Assembly: GCF_021869535.1 (NCBI RefSeq)
Contig: NW_026262712.1
Coordinates: forward strand, 50,140,884-50,204,883
From: Mytilus californianus
Lineage: Eukaryota; Mollusca; Bivalvia; Mytilida; Mytilidae
DNA: 64,000 nucleotides
Reading direction: 5' to 3'
A model generated the notes under the pieces. That model worked only from the letters and a program-made list of their open reading frames with translations. It was not told where the DNA came from and searched no databases. The translations under genes and the position numbers were made by a program. Of this stretch, positions 23,308-34,600 are shown piece after piece (positions within the stretch are counted from its first letter, which is position 1; the number at the start of each line of letters is the position of its first letter).

Positions 23308-25829
23308 TAAGAAAAAAACTTTATTTTGATTCGGCATAAGTTAAAAGACACAACACAAGCTCTAAGGAGCTTTTGACCGAATATAAAAACATATACATAA
23401 CATAAAAACAGTCTAATTTGACATATAAAACAACCTGTTATACGAAGTTAAATCTCACTTACATAGCATGCAATAAAAATTTAGCAACAAATTTAAAAAG
23501 AAATAAAACATGCTAGACCAGAGCAAACAAAAGCAACATAAATAATAAACATCTCAAGAATTATCTGCAAGCAGAACATCGACATTCCAAACCATTCCAG
23601 GACTGAACAAGACTTTTAAAATGTGAAAAACTATTTTCAGTCCTGAAATGGTTTGGAAGGCTGTTCCATAAAGTAGCAGCAGCAAATTTGAAAGATTTTT
23701 TACCGTAACGGGTTGACTTTACCTGTGGAACATCTAGAATATTTACATACCGGAAAGAATACTTAGATTTTTTGACACTCACCAAATTTTGTAAGCACAC
23801 AGGAGCTATATTATTTATAATCTTAAAAGTTTCTAGAGCCATTGTTCTAATCCGTCTAATCTGCAAGGAGGGCACCTTAGCTTTAAGTAAGAGGTCCTCG
23901 TAGGGGCTGGTAAAATCCTCATATACAAAACGGAGTGCTCTTTCCTGCACCTTTTCTAATTTTTTGGAATTTTTCTCAGTGCAAAAATGCCATGCCAAAG
24001 GACAAAAATTAAAATTACTAAGAATAAAGGTATGAAAAATAGTAAGTTTACTAAGTCTATCCGAAACTGAGCCCAAACGTTTTAAAACATTTAATTGCTG
24101 TGATGCCCTCCTACAGATTGAGCTGATATGAACATCAAAATTTAACTGATAGTCAATTTCAATGCCTAATAATTTAACTGTTTTTTCACATGTAAGGTTC
24201 GAGTTTTGAATACGTATAGATGGGTTTTGTTCAAAGGTCTTTTTGCCAACAGCCAAAACTTGAAACTTATCGGGATTTGCTTGCATTTTATTCACCCGGA
24301 ACCACTCAATAAGTATTTTTGACTCAGATTCCAAAGTTGAAATTAATAAATCAAAATCTGGAGTACAGAAAGACAAAGTATTGTCATCTGCATAGTTATA
24401 TAAACTACCATTTTTAACAAAAAGAAAAATATCATTTATAAATATGTTAAACAACAATGGCCCTAGTATAGAACCCTGTGGTACGCCTTTATGGATGTCA
24501 GCCAAATCACTCAGAACATTGTTGACTTTAATTTGTTGTTTACGATTAGATAAATAGGACTTTAGAAGAGCAACTGCATGGGGGGATACACCATATGCTG
24601 ATAATTTATCTAGCAAGATATTGTGAGGCAGGCAGTCAAAAGCCTTAGAAAGATCCATTAATACCGCTGCAATGTACTGGTTTTTATCGAGAGCTTCACG
24701 CCAATCTTCTAACACTCTGAGAAGTGTGGTCTGACATCCATGTCCACGTCTAAAAGCACACAAAAAAGGATTAAATATTTTATCAAAGTATTCAGTTAGT
24801 TGAATTTCATATATTTTTTCAAAGATTTTAGAAAATATGGGTAAGACACTAACTGGTCTATAGTTTGTTTTTAATAATGGGTCACTCTTTTTATGAAGGG
24901 GGGTCACTTGGGCTTCTTTAAGTTTGTCAGGGAAACAGTTATTTTCAATTGATAAATTTACAAGAGTTGTCAGCTGTGGTGCAATATAAGATTTACAATT
25001 TTTTACTATTTTTGCTGGAATACCATCAGCTCCTGTAGCCTTCTTTATGTTTATTTTATTCAAGATTTTATTGACATTTTCGTTAGATACTTTCTTAAAT
25101 TCAAAGTCAGAAACATGCTTTCTGTTACTCAAAATTTCTTTTATACTTGGGTGATTTGAGGGGTCATATACCACATCTGCTCCAATTTTGTCTGCTACTG
25201 TGGAGAAAAAATTATTAAAAACATTTGAAACTTCATTTGGACTATTTACAATTTTGTCATTTTCACACAATAAGATTTTTTGTTCTCCACAGTTCCCCTT
25301 TTTTGAGAAAAATGGTTTGACTGTTTTCCAAAACTCGCATGATTTTGACCCACCAGAGCAACGTTCTAAAAAGTATACTTTTATTGATTTTCTCTTTATC
25401 TTAGTTACCAAATTTCTTTGTTTTCTAAATTTCTCCCAATTTTTGTCACTCCGGTTTTTAGTATATTGTGAATAAAGCATTTGTTTTCTATATATGGCCC
25501 CTCTCAGTTCTTTATTCATACATGGCAGTGGTTTTCTTCTTTGACACCTAGATTTGACAGGTGCATGTTTATTTAATATATTTTTAAAATCTTTTTCATA
25601 ATCATCATAAATACTATTTAAATCTTTCTCAGTACAGTTTTCTGAAATCTTTATTTTCTGTAAATCATTTGTAAATTTGTCAATATCAAAAGTTTTGTAA
25701 CTTCTATATGTTACGTCCCTGCATTTTTGTGCAGGTAAATTCCCTTTCACAACTGTAGAAATAATATTGTGACAGTCACTAACACCATTTGGACTATTTG
25801 TTGTTTTAAAACACAAATTCTGAATAAGA
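23308..25829 (-). mobile_element. 5'-truncated non-LTR retrotransposon (jockey/CR1-like LINE)
   Basis: Minus-strand insertion. The RT frame ends at 23561 and is followed by about 250 bp of 3' tail ending with AATAAAGTTTTTTT near 23310. The 5' side stops just after the end of the endonuclease domain, so most of the EN domain is missing. ACAAGA at 23302-23307 and 25830-25835 may be a short target duplication. The host is one arm of the foldback element at 22708-26922. Confidence 0.85.
23561..25816 (-). CDS. Reverse transcriptase of a non-LTR retrotransposon, open for 751 codons
   Basis: RNA-directed DNA polymerase of the LINE. The extreme N-terminus retains SDCHN, probably the last catalytic motif of the AP-like endonuclease; the rest is lost. 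RT blocks in order: KATGADGIP (about residue 259), NYRPVSVLP (318), LMDLSKAFDCLPH (386), GVPQGSILGPLLFN (444) and catalytic YADD (475-478). These are followed by the thumb and the C-terminal region with TLWNSLP typical of jockey-superfamily LINEs. The frame has no stop, so the insertion is young. The first codon taken is TTG; there is no native start because the element is truncated. Clade is inferred from motif style only. Confidence 0.92.
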   Translation of the reverse strand: MCFKTTNSPNGVSDCHNIISTVVKGNLPAQKCRDVTYRSYKTFDIDKFTNDLQKIKISENCTEKDLNSIYDDYEKDFKNILNKHAPVKSRCQRRKPLPCMNKELRGAIYRKQMLYSQYTKNRSDKNWEKFRKQRNLVTKIKRKSIKVYFLERCSGGSKSCEFWKTVKPFFSKKGNCGEQKILLCENDKIVNSPNEVSNVFNNFFSTVADKIGADVVYDPSNHPSIKEILSNRKHVSDFEFKKVSNENVNKILNKINIKKATGADGIPAKIVKNCKSYIAPQLTTLVNLSIENNCFPDKLKEAQVTPLHKKSDPLLKTNYRPVSVLPIFSKIFEKIYEIQLTEYFDKIFNPFLCAFRRGHGCQTTLLRVLEDWREALDKNQYIAAVLMDLSKAFDCLPHNILLDKLSAYGVSPHAVALLKSYLSNRKQQIKVNNVLSDLADIHKGVPQGSILGPLLFNIFINDIFLFVKNGSLYNYADDNTLSFCTPDFDLLISTLESESKILIEWFRVNKMQANPDKFQVLAVGKKTFEQNPSIRIQNSNLTCEKTVKLLGIEIDYQLNFDVHISSICRRASQQLNVLKRLGSVSDRLSKLTIFHTFILSNFNFCPLAWHFCTEKNSKKLEKVQERALRFVYEDFTSPYEDLLLKAKVPSLQIRRIRTMALETFKIINNIAPVCLQNLVSVKKSKYSFRYVNILDVPQVKSTRYGKKSFKFAAATLWNSLPNHFRTENSFSHFKSLVQSWNGLECRCSACR

Positions 25830-26107
25830 ACAAGACCTGAATAGTCATCATACGGGTAGATGTATTTAAACTTACAGAACTTAATTGTTCAATTTGTTTT
25901 TATTTGGAATTACAGTTTTTTTCAGGTTTATTCATGTCTATGGTATCCTTTGGTATCTCCTGTCTCTTTGACTTATACGTTTTGACATGTGAGTTTTGAT
26001 TATCTATTGGTATCTCCCGTCTTTTAGACTTGTATCAGTTTTGAGTATCCTGTTGGTATCTCCCGTCAGTTTTGATATTTGTTTTTCTTTTGATAAAATA
26101 TTAGAAA

Positions 26108-26211
26108 AAAAGATGTGGTTTGATCCCAATGAGACAAATCTCCACAAGAGACCAAATGACATAGAACCTTTTAGAAGTTAACAACTACAGGTCACCGTAC
26201 GGCCTTTAAAA
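26108..26211 (+). repeat. Family M fragment
   Basis: GATGTGGTTTGATCCCAATG, AAGAGACCAAATGACATAGA and CAGGTCACCGTACGGCCTT blocks, lying inside the right arm of the GGGTTACAC element. Confidence 0.8.
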
Positions 26212-26931
26212 ATCTATTTTCAGGTTTATTCAGGTCCAAGACTTGTCACCCGACACCAAAATAATATTTTTCGTTAATGTTTTTTTTTTTTTTTTCGTTT
26301 TGATAAAATAGTAAATTCATACTTTAACAAAATCTAGATTTCAAGGAAATTCTTTGAAAAAAAATATATTAGTGGAATTTCAGGTCCATTCAGATTTTTA
26401 GTTCTACGTGCAGGTCCGAGTTTTGGCACCCTTAACATATTTTTCATTATTTAATTTTTAATTTCAATAAAATGTTGTATTTTTTATTTTACAAATCTCA
26501 AGTTGAAGGAAATCCATTGAATTTTTAAAAAGTTATTGAAGTTTGAATAAGTCCGACCATAGATTTTCAGGTCCGTTCAGGTCTTTTCAATTCTCCGTTG
26601 AGGTCCAAGTTTTGGCATCAACAATTTGTTTTTTATTTAAAACTTTAAATTTTTGATAAAATGTTGATCTTTACATTTCATAAAATTCTAACTTGAAGAA
26701 AATCCATTAAAAAAAAAGGAGTTATTGAATTTGAATAATTTGTGTCGTATAGAATAGAATAGAAATTCTGAATATTTTTATTTCCCAAATTACAGGGCCC
26801 ATTAAGGGCATAAAATCAGATACAATTGATTGACATAATTGATAATTACAACAATAAACATCACAGTGTACATGTAAATATATTTAGTAGCTTCAGGTCT
26901 ATTCAGGTCTTTAGTGTAACCCATATTTGAT

Positions 26932-29720
26932 GTGTGTCTGAATTAGGTTGAATGTGATTAGCACATCCAAATTTTTTCGGATCTACTCCATTCGATATCT
27001 ATCTGGTATTTACTTTACTCCATGCACAGTTGCAAGAAAGCGTGGGTCTTTTGTTTTTTTTATGTATATTTTATTTGTGTTACTTAATTCAGCGAATAAC
27101 CACATCAATTAGTTACTTTTAGACATAAGGCTATATAATTAAACAGGTCTTTATGTTTCGTTTGTGCCAAAATTTATAAACCACATAATTTTCATGTGAA
27201 GACTGAAGTTACTTTCAACATAGATATAATAGCCATAGATAAAGTACTCAGAATATATCACACTGAGCCCCATGTAGTTTCCTTTGAAATATCAAACACA
27301 CGGCACGGCGCGAAGTGGCCTGTGATGTAGATGATATCTGCCGACATCCTCCCAATAGACTAATTTCTTATCATAATTATATTTAAATTATCGGGCACGC
27401 GTCTTATCAGCTGATAATTAATATGCGTTACCTGTCTCAAGTAAAAATATGCCGTGAGGCGGTAGCAATGAAAAGCGTCTGGTTGTAAAAATTGTTCGGA
27501 TTGTAATTTATTTGGAGAAAATCGGTCAACAAATAAAAAGGTTATGCTGTTGTTGAAATAATAAAATAGAGAAATTATGGAAAATGGAATTAACAGGCAC
27601 GTAAAATTAAATTGCCATAGCACTTGCATCGGTTGCACTCGGGAAATAAGACCTGTATGATTGACAAGAGGAGACATATCAACTACTGATGGTATACGTG
27701 GTTAAGAGGTCGAACCTGGTCGAATTTTTCTATGGCGAGTTAAAGACAATTCTTTTTTATCGAGATCCAAAACAGTATAATCACATTTTAGACCAGAAAA
27801 ACGAAATTATTATATTTTAGAACACAAAAAAAGTGTTGAAACTTTCTGTCGTAACGGTAACACGAAGTTTTTGAAAAATAAAGAGAAAAAAAATGAATAC
27901 ATTATAAATTTTAAAACGCCGTTTGGTGAAGAAAACGTAAGTGGTGGACACACTGAATACATTAAATAATTGGGAAATAGCACAATTATCATGTCTCAGA
28001 TTTTTTTTCTTTTATATATATAATACTTTTCGTTGCTCAGTTGTTTTGCAATTAAATAGCGGATGGTTTAATCTGATTGTAGATTTCATTTTTGAAGTAA
28101 ACAATATATATCCTTCTTAGAATTGTGTTAGGGGTGTTATTCGTACTATAAATACGGCTATTTAACCCTCCGTAAGTCTGCCCGTTTAGTTGTCAACGTA
28201 CTTTTTGTGTACTTTATTTTTATAACTTCTTTGGTTTGGTATGAAACTAGTTGTGTATTTTCTATTACTGTGATTTATTATATGATCGTTGATTTCACAA
28301 CGTTCGGTGGAAAATATTTGATGAATATTCAGGACTTATAAGAACAATGTAATTATACATCGATTACCTTCTTGACTTGTATTTTAAGCACGTATATAAA
28401 CATTCCAAAAAAATGATGTACCGGAAGATAACGATAACTACCGAACTTGTCCGAAGAATGACATATTACTCTCCCGATTCACAATTTATTAGATATAGAT
28501 AGACGGCAATTGCCAATGAAGGCTAATTAACACCAAGCGTGACATGTATATAATAAGAGGGTGATAAAATTTCGGCAAATATCATCTGCTTTTGATGTGG
28601 GTTCAGTACTTTATCTATGGCTATTATATCTATGCTTTCAATGTCTGCAGAAACATGGTTATGATAACATAATGACCGGGTAGACAGGGGAGACATGAGT
28701 TTAAAATAGAAGTAGAATGGGTACTTTGGGAGCCTCATGGCCTCGGTGCACATGCACTTGTTTTCTATCCATGGCAAGATCTACTGTCCCTATATCACAT
28801 GCACTTGTTTTCTATCCATGGCAAGATCTACATAATGTACTGTCCCTATATCACTGGCACTTGTTTTCTATCCATGGCAAGATCTTCTATCCCTATATAC
28901 TTAATATATAGGGATAATAGATCTTGTCATGGATAGAAAACAAGTACCTGTGCTAGGTTGGTCAAAGTGGCCCCCAACTTTTACTAGTTCAATCTTCAGA
29001 TATCGCTTCAGTTCCTCTGTTCCCTGCTAAGTTACCTGGTGTTTTTTTCTGAGTACTTCATCTTCCTCCACCATAATCATGATAATAACAGACTTCCCTG
29101 GGTCCTAATACTCCCATGGTGTTGTGTTGGGGATTTGTCCTTGGTGGTGGTTTGTATATAGGTTAGTGACACATCTCCATCAATCCTGTTAGGTAGTGTA
29201 CATGTGCTTAGTCATGTTAGTTGAAATAAAGCAGAAAATGCAAGGAACTTTATCTTTTTCTACATGTTCACAATTTGCTTTGATGCAATGTCATAAAAGC
29301 ATATATACACACGCCAATCATTAAAACACCAGTTTACCAAAAAAAGCCATATAACATGCATAAAAGTAAATAAGAGATATTCACAGTAGGATATCCAATA
29401 GCAGTCATTATCCCTTATTCATTGTTATTTAACATGCTTAAGGTTTCATATTAAATATGCTGTGTTCTCCTATTACACTTTCCCTTTATTCAATATAAAC
29501 ACATGTATAACAATATTTAATTTTGTGCATCTAAGTTTACTTCATATATTTTTTTTTTATATTTTTTAACATTGGAATATTTCGTTTCATAAATGTGGCT
29601 GCAAAAAAGTTCTGGCTTTTAGATTAGTTAGATTGAAACAGAACAGGAAAATAAGTAGTAACTTTTGAATAATAACTAGAAAAGAGATCAAAGTCTTAAT
29701 TTTCTTTTTGTCTTGTTAAC
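26932..29720. other. Intergenic region with inverted 30-bp core and one unassigned frame
   Basis: CATAGATATAATAGCCATAG plus ATAAAGTACT at 27220-27249 is repeated, inverted, at 28607-28636. A 105-codon minus-strand frame at 27360-27677 (starts MSPLVNH, one hydrophobic stretch) has no family I recognise and no splice context. The rest (28.0-28.5 and 28.95-29.72 kb) shows no exon. A promoter for either flanking gene could lie here, but I see no decisive element. Confidence 0.5.
28749..28952 (+). repeat. Three-copy tandem repeat ending in an inverted copy (hairpin)
   Basis: GCACTTGTTTTCTATCCATGGCAAGATCT occurs in direct orientation three times (starts 28754, 28801, 28857), each followed by CTATATCAC-like spacer. 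It is then inverted at about 28918-28951 (AGATCTTGTCATGGATAGAA AACAAGTACC). CTATATACTTAATATATAG lies at the tip. Confidence 0.85.
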
Positions 29721-29729
29721 CACATTTAT

Positions 29730-30492
29730 CAGTCAGGGGACTTACTTAAATGAGTGATTTTCTAAATCACTGATTCAAGTAACATTATGTCCATAAAGGT
29801 TGGAAGTAAGAGTTGTCTTTCTTTAATAATCACCTATTTAAGTAGTACAAATTAATCACTAGACTAAGTGATTTAATTTTATTGTAGCTTTAAATATAGA
29901 ATACTAATGATCCAGGGACTAATTATGTCGCTAATATTATCAGAACCAACATCTGTGTTGATAGGATGACCAGGTCATGTCAGGTGATAACCTTGTACTA
30001 AATTTAGGATAATGACATAAAAATCACTTAAGTATTATACTTCAATTTCCTTCTTTAAGTATCATTATTTTAATAACCCCCACTAATTTCAACACCCAGG
30101 AACAGTGAAATTTTGATGGCGAACAGTAGAAATTTATTACATAATCTATAAGATGAAACCTTGAATTTTACAGGAAAAATACTCCCACTGCTGGGAAAAA
30201 TCTGTTAAGAAAGTATCAGTTCATTATGTAAAGCCATTTTTATTTCATTTTTTCAACTAAAATAGAATTTGCAGCTAAATGATTCCATCAAAGGCATAAA
30301 CCTTGCTGCTTAAAAGAAGTAAAAAGTTCCATTTTTTTCAATTTTACTAATGAAAAGATGTTATCTAAACCTACATGTATGTGTTTTAAAAATTTTGGTA
30401 AAACTACAAAATCACAATTTGTGACAAAAGTTCGAATTTGCTTCTTAGATAAGCGATTTAAAAATCACTTATTTCAATAAGTCCCCTGACTG
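29730..30492. mobile_element. CAGTCAGGGG TIR element, 763 bp, 5-bp TSD
   Basis: Ends CAGTCAGGGGACTTACTT and, inverted, CAGTCAGGGGACTTATTG. Flanked by TTTAT (29725-29729 and 30493-30497), a perfect 5-bp target duplication. AAATCACTTA/TAAGTGATTT motifs repeat near both ends and inside. No transposase. Same end sequence and TSD length as the element at 11195-13867. It lies upstream of MYG1. Confidence 0.85.
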
Positions 30493-31059
30493 TTTATATT
30501 TCTTTCTTATAATCTGTCAAAAGATAAACAATTGTATCAGTTTAATTGACAATTAATTGTAAACAAAGTAAATATCATGGTTTATCTTACTTAACTTTTA
30601 AATCTGTATTAGTCCAACATGTCCAAGGTATGTTATAGGCCAAGATTGTGAGGCTGATTTTGTTATAGGCCAAGTTTGTTATATAAATGTAGTCTTAGTT
30701 TCTAGCTAGAACACTGCAACATAATTTCATTTTAACTGTAATTGGAAGTAGAAGTTTTTCATGTAAGCATTCATCTATGTGTTTATGTTAAGTTGCCCTA
30801 ACTGCGTAAGAGGCTTTTTAATCTACTGGCATGAATATCCCTTTCAATACTTAAAAGAAAGCTTCCAACAATTCTGTCTAAAAAATCATTTGTAAAGAAA
30901 TCATTGATACCTACATGACAAATGTAAAACAATTCAAAAAAGAAAACCATTGGCCAGCTGATTTATGCCGAAATCAAAAATGACAAATATTTTTTGCAGA
31001 CAGCAACCTACAACAACCCCTGATTTACCAATTCTTACTTGGAACAGACGCTTAAAGAT

Positions 31060-31140
31060 TGTTTGTGATCGCTCAACTGTCCCCATAATCTTGGACAGTG
31101 GTATAACAGCACAATACAAGAGTTCAAACAAACTATAAAA
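31060..31140 (+). repeat. Family M fragment
   Basis: GGACAGTGGTATAACAGCAC and AAACTATAAAAA-like block of the family, just upstream of MYG1. A short SGNH-like reading on the minus strand near here is a by-product. Confidence 0.6.
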
Positions 31141-31554
31141 AACACAAGGTACCAATCAAAGGGTATTTGTAGTTACTGAAGGTATTTCAAAACCAATTCC
31201 AACAAATAAATATACCATGTTTTCCCAGACTAAAATATCAATCAGTACACATCCAATGGATTTTGAGTATAGACATCATAAACAATACAGTCTGAGAAAA
31301 GCATGATCTTGGGCAATGTCAAAATATAAGCATCAACAACATGAGGGACCAAAAGTGCTCATAATTTAATAGCCATGGGAATTATGCACATTGTAAGTAG
31401 GGGCCAAAGTAACATTACCGTCCATCATATTTGGTTATGCTGCTTTTGGTGATCAAGTCAGGTTGGTTTGCTCACAGCATTGACAGCCCTATTATTTTTT
31501 TTCTTTTTTAGGATACTGCTTTTTACGAGTATCTGGCTACCAGTATCAAAACAC

Positions 31555-31694
31555 ATGACTTCCAGTCCTCCAGCTAAAAAAGCTTGTATAGAAATGAAGA
31601 TTGGAACTCACAATGGGTCATTCCATTGTGATGAAGTTTTAGCTTGTTTCTTACTTAAACACCTGCCAACTTACAAAGATGCTGAAATAATCAG
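31555..31694 (+). CDS. MYG1: MYG1 exon 1: N-terminus and HCDE metal motif
   Basis: Residues 1-46 plus two bases. Lys-rich leader (PPAKKA) then [15 protein letters not shown], the first catalytic/metal-binding block. Donor AG|GTATAG. The frame stays open upstream through ILLFTSIWLPVSKH back to the candidate acceptor at 31511, so the true start may lie in an earlier exon. Confidence 0.93.
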
Positions 31695-34600
31695 GTATAG
31701 TAAATGCTATATGGTGTTTAAATGTTAACAAAGACAACTCTTCTTATAAATATAAGTAGATAAGTCATATTTTCTTTTTTCCATGAATTTCTTTTGCCTA
31801 CACTGCTGTAACTAGATCAATATGCGCAATTTATTTCAGGTAGGCGGTAAAGGTAGCATTTTTCTCAATTCCTCTTCCCATATCCTAATCATGGATATGT
31901 ATGATAGCTCGTTTCGATCAAGCTGAGACATTTTCACAAATGTGGTTAAATTATCGGGGTGTGAAGTAAAATTAATTTTTCAATAATTTAGTATACCTGA
32001 AGAGCCCTTTATGGTGATGCCGCCTCTTGAGGTCAAAAATCCATTTTTTCTCACAATAAGTTCTTTAAAAATTTAGTTCTTTGCATACCTTTAATAACTG
32101 TATAGTTTTTACACCTTTATTCTATGGTCCTCTGCTTTCCAAATCAGCACGAATGGTTAAGCTTAGTCACTTGTTAAAAATTGAACATGTGCAATCTCAC
32201 AGCACAGAGATTTTTTGTTTACATACTATATTTGAGTTCTTCAATTTGAGGTGCAATGGAGTATTTTGTTGACTGTCATTATCATGATTATTGTCTTTAC
32301 TATAAATTAGCAAAACATAATTTCACAGACAAACAAAATCTCATTTGTCAGTTATCATGGTTATCTTCAAAATACTGTTCATTTATTTTTACAAGCCTTC
32401 GGAGTGGAATTTTTGAAGGCCTTGCACAGTAACTTAACATCTGTGCTTAGTAGATTTCTTTGTTTAGTTCTTGAGAATAAAGTGGTTGTATAAAAAATAC
32501 TTTATAAGTAAATTTTTGGAGAAGGTTTTAACATGTTTAATAGGGGAGTTATTAAAATCTTGAAAAGAAAATTAAAATTTCGCAAATTTACCTGTTTTGA
32601 TGACTTGTATTATAAGCATTACCCCTGGCTGACATGGCATTAATTAATTATCAAATTGTCTCAAACCAAATATTTACTGTTAGTGAGATTGAAATATTCT
32701 GAATAGGTAAATAAATTAAACACATTTCATCATGTCAGGGCCTCATATAGCTTACTGTATAATATGGTTTTTGCTCATTGTTTAAGGCCTTAGATGATTC
32801 TGTTTTGTAGGGTATTTATTTCAGCTCAATTTTCAAACAGTTACAGACTTTGCATACATATTTTTTTTCAACTCGAAATACATGTATGTTAACAGAATGA
32901 CAGATGTATTGTCAGATATTAGTTTGCATAAGATCGATTTCTATCTGACACAGCCATGACAGCTGATATTTTAACACTTATGCTATTTTTCAGAACAAGG
33001 GACCAGAAGGTACTGGATACCTGTGATATTGTGGTAGATGTAGGTGGAGTTTTTGATCCAAGTAAAAACAGATATGATCATCACCAGAAGTAAGCTACTG
33101 TCTGTACATCATGTATATCACTTTGCCTGTCTAATGTAGATATTTATCAATTATAGACTTATAACGAGGTCAATACGTTATATATGGACCTGCTCAGATT
33201 AAATTGACCGAGGACGAAGTCCGAGGTTCAATATAATCTAATAGGTCCATATATATTGACTGAGTGAAAGTCCTTAATTTTTATATTACATATGTAAATA
33301 GTGTAAGTTTGAAAATGATATTGACTCGATGTTAATATTTTTGGAAATGATATTGACTCGATGTTACTATTTTTAGTAACATGGTGTCAATATCATTTCT
33401 AAAAATAGTAACATCGAGTCAATATGTCACAATAATGAAAAAATACAAAACACGTAACCAAATAAACCTATGAGAAACAAGAAAAATCAAACCATATTTA
33501 ATATATATCATTAATCGAATATTTTTAAGGATTTGTGATTCGTTAAAACTTGATCACATGTACATTTGTATTTACTCAATTTGCACCATACCTGTCAACT
33601 TATGAAAATGAAAATGCAGGTCATGACCTGCATTGAAGAAGAAAATCTAAGGTCATAACGCCTACAAACTTTTTTTTCAGCTGAATTTAAGTAATTGGGG
33701 GACATTTTTTTATATTTTAAATCGAACAGTTTCCAAAACATGTTCACATGGTTAAGTATTAACTGAAAATAATTGAAAACTTTAATTTTATTTTTACATA
33801 GCATTGATAAGCCATTGACATATTTAATACTGTATTATACTATATCAAATAGAGGCCATAACCCCTTTTAATGTTTCATTCTTAGTATTAAATCATTTCA
33901 CAAGCAACATGTTTCACAGTATGGAACTAAAGGTTTAGCTGCAGTTAGTATTCCATGAGAGTCGTTGATATTTGAATATAAAAGTTAAGCATTTCATGGA
34001 AGTAGAGATGAAAAAAAATATTTTCAAATATTAATTTTTTAATTGTCCTAAGGTAGAAAAATAATAGAAAGTAATATTCTGATATGTATTTGCATTCAAT
34101 TTGCTTTAGATTTAATCTGTGTACCCCCCAAAAAATCATAAATTTAAGGAGTATGTTGTGAAAAGTGACAAAATAGGAGAAGTTACTCAAATTTTTTTGT
34201 CAAACAACTTAAAAATACACAAATTATTTATGACCTTAAGCTAAGGTAATTATGATTAACAGTGTGTTTGACACCAAAGCTTCCAAGTGAAGCCATGCAC
34301 TTAATGGGTCACTTAATTTGACAGTTAACACAGCTAGTTGAACTTCCTGTCCTGGAAGAAAATTACAAATTTGCCGGTATTTCAAAGGAAACTCACATAT
34401 GAAATCAGTCTAAAGGCTCAAGAATCCGGGTGAAAACAGGTCATTTTCCGAATTGCCAGGTTATTTAAGGACCCTGTGGGTATTTAAAAAATCCCAGGTG
34501 GGGGTGAAATTTACGGGTGTCACCCGCAGGATACGGGTCAGTTGACAGGTATGTTGCACGCCAATACTGACATGACTGTTTTGTTTAGCTTTTTGTAGGT

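Larger units (their letters stand above)
22708..26922. mobile_element. GGGTTACAC foldback DNA element, 4.2 kb, carrying a LINE
   Basis: GGGTTACACTAAAGACCTGA at 22708 is exactly inverted at 26903-26922. The flanks are ATATTTGGT (22699-22707) and ATATTTGAT (26923-26931), a 9-bp target duplication with one mismatch. Each arm is a head-to-tail series of imperfect 165-190-bp units with GACCTGAACGGACCT, CAAACTTCAATTACT, GGATTTCCTTCAA and GCCAAACTTGG blocks, in opposite sense in the two arms. A LINE (23308-25829) sits in the left arm, and a family M fragment lies at 26108-26211. No DNA transposase seen. Confidence 0.8.

Noticed and set aside
27360..27677. 105-codon minus-strand frame as a gene
   Set aside because: No recognisable domain, no splice or promoter context, and the peptide composition is not distinctive; left as an unassigned frame.
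30780..31155. Minus-strand reading CHVGIND resembling an SGNH-hydrolase block
   Set aside because: The underlying bases match the common GAATTGTTTTACATTTGTCATG segment of mussel repeats, the frame is broken, and flanking motifs are missing.
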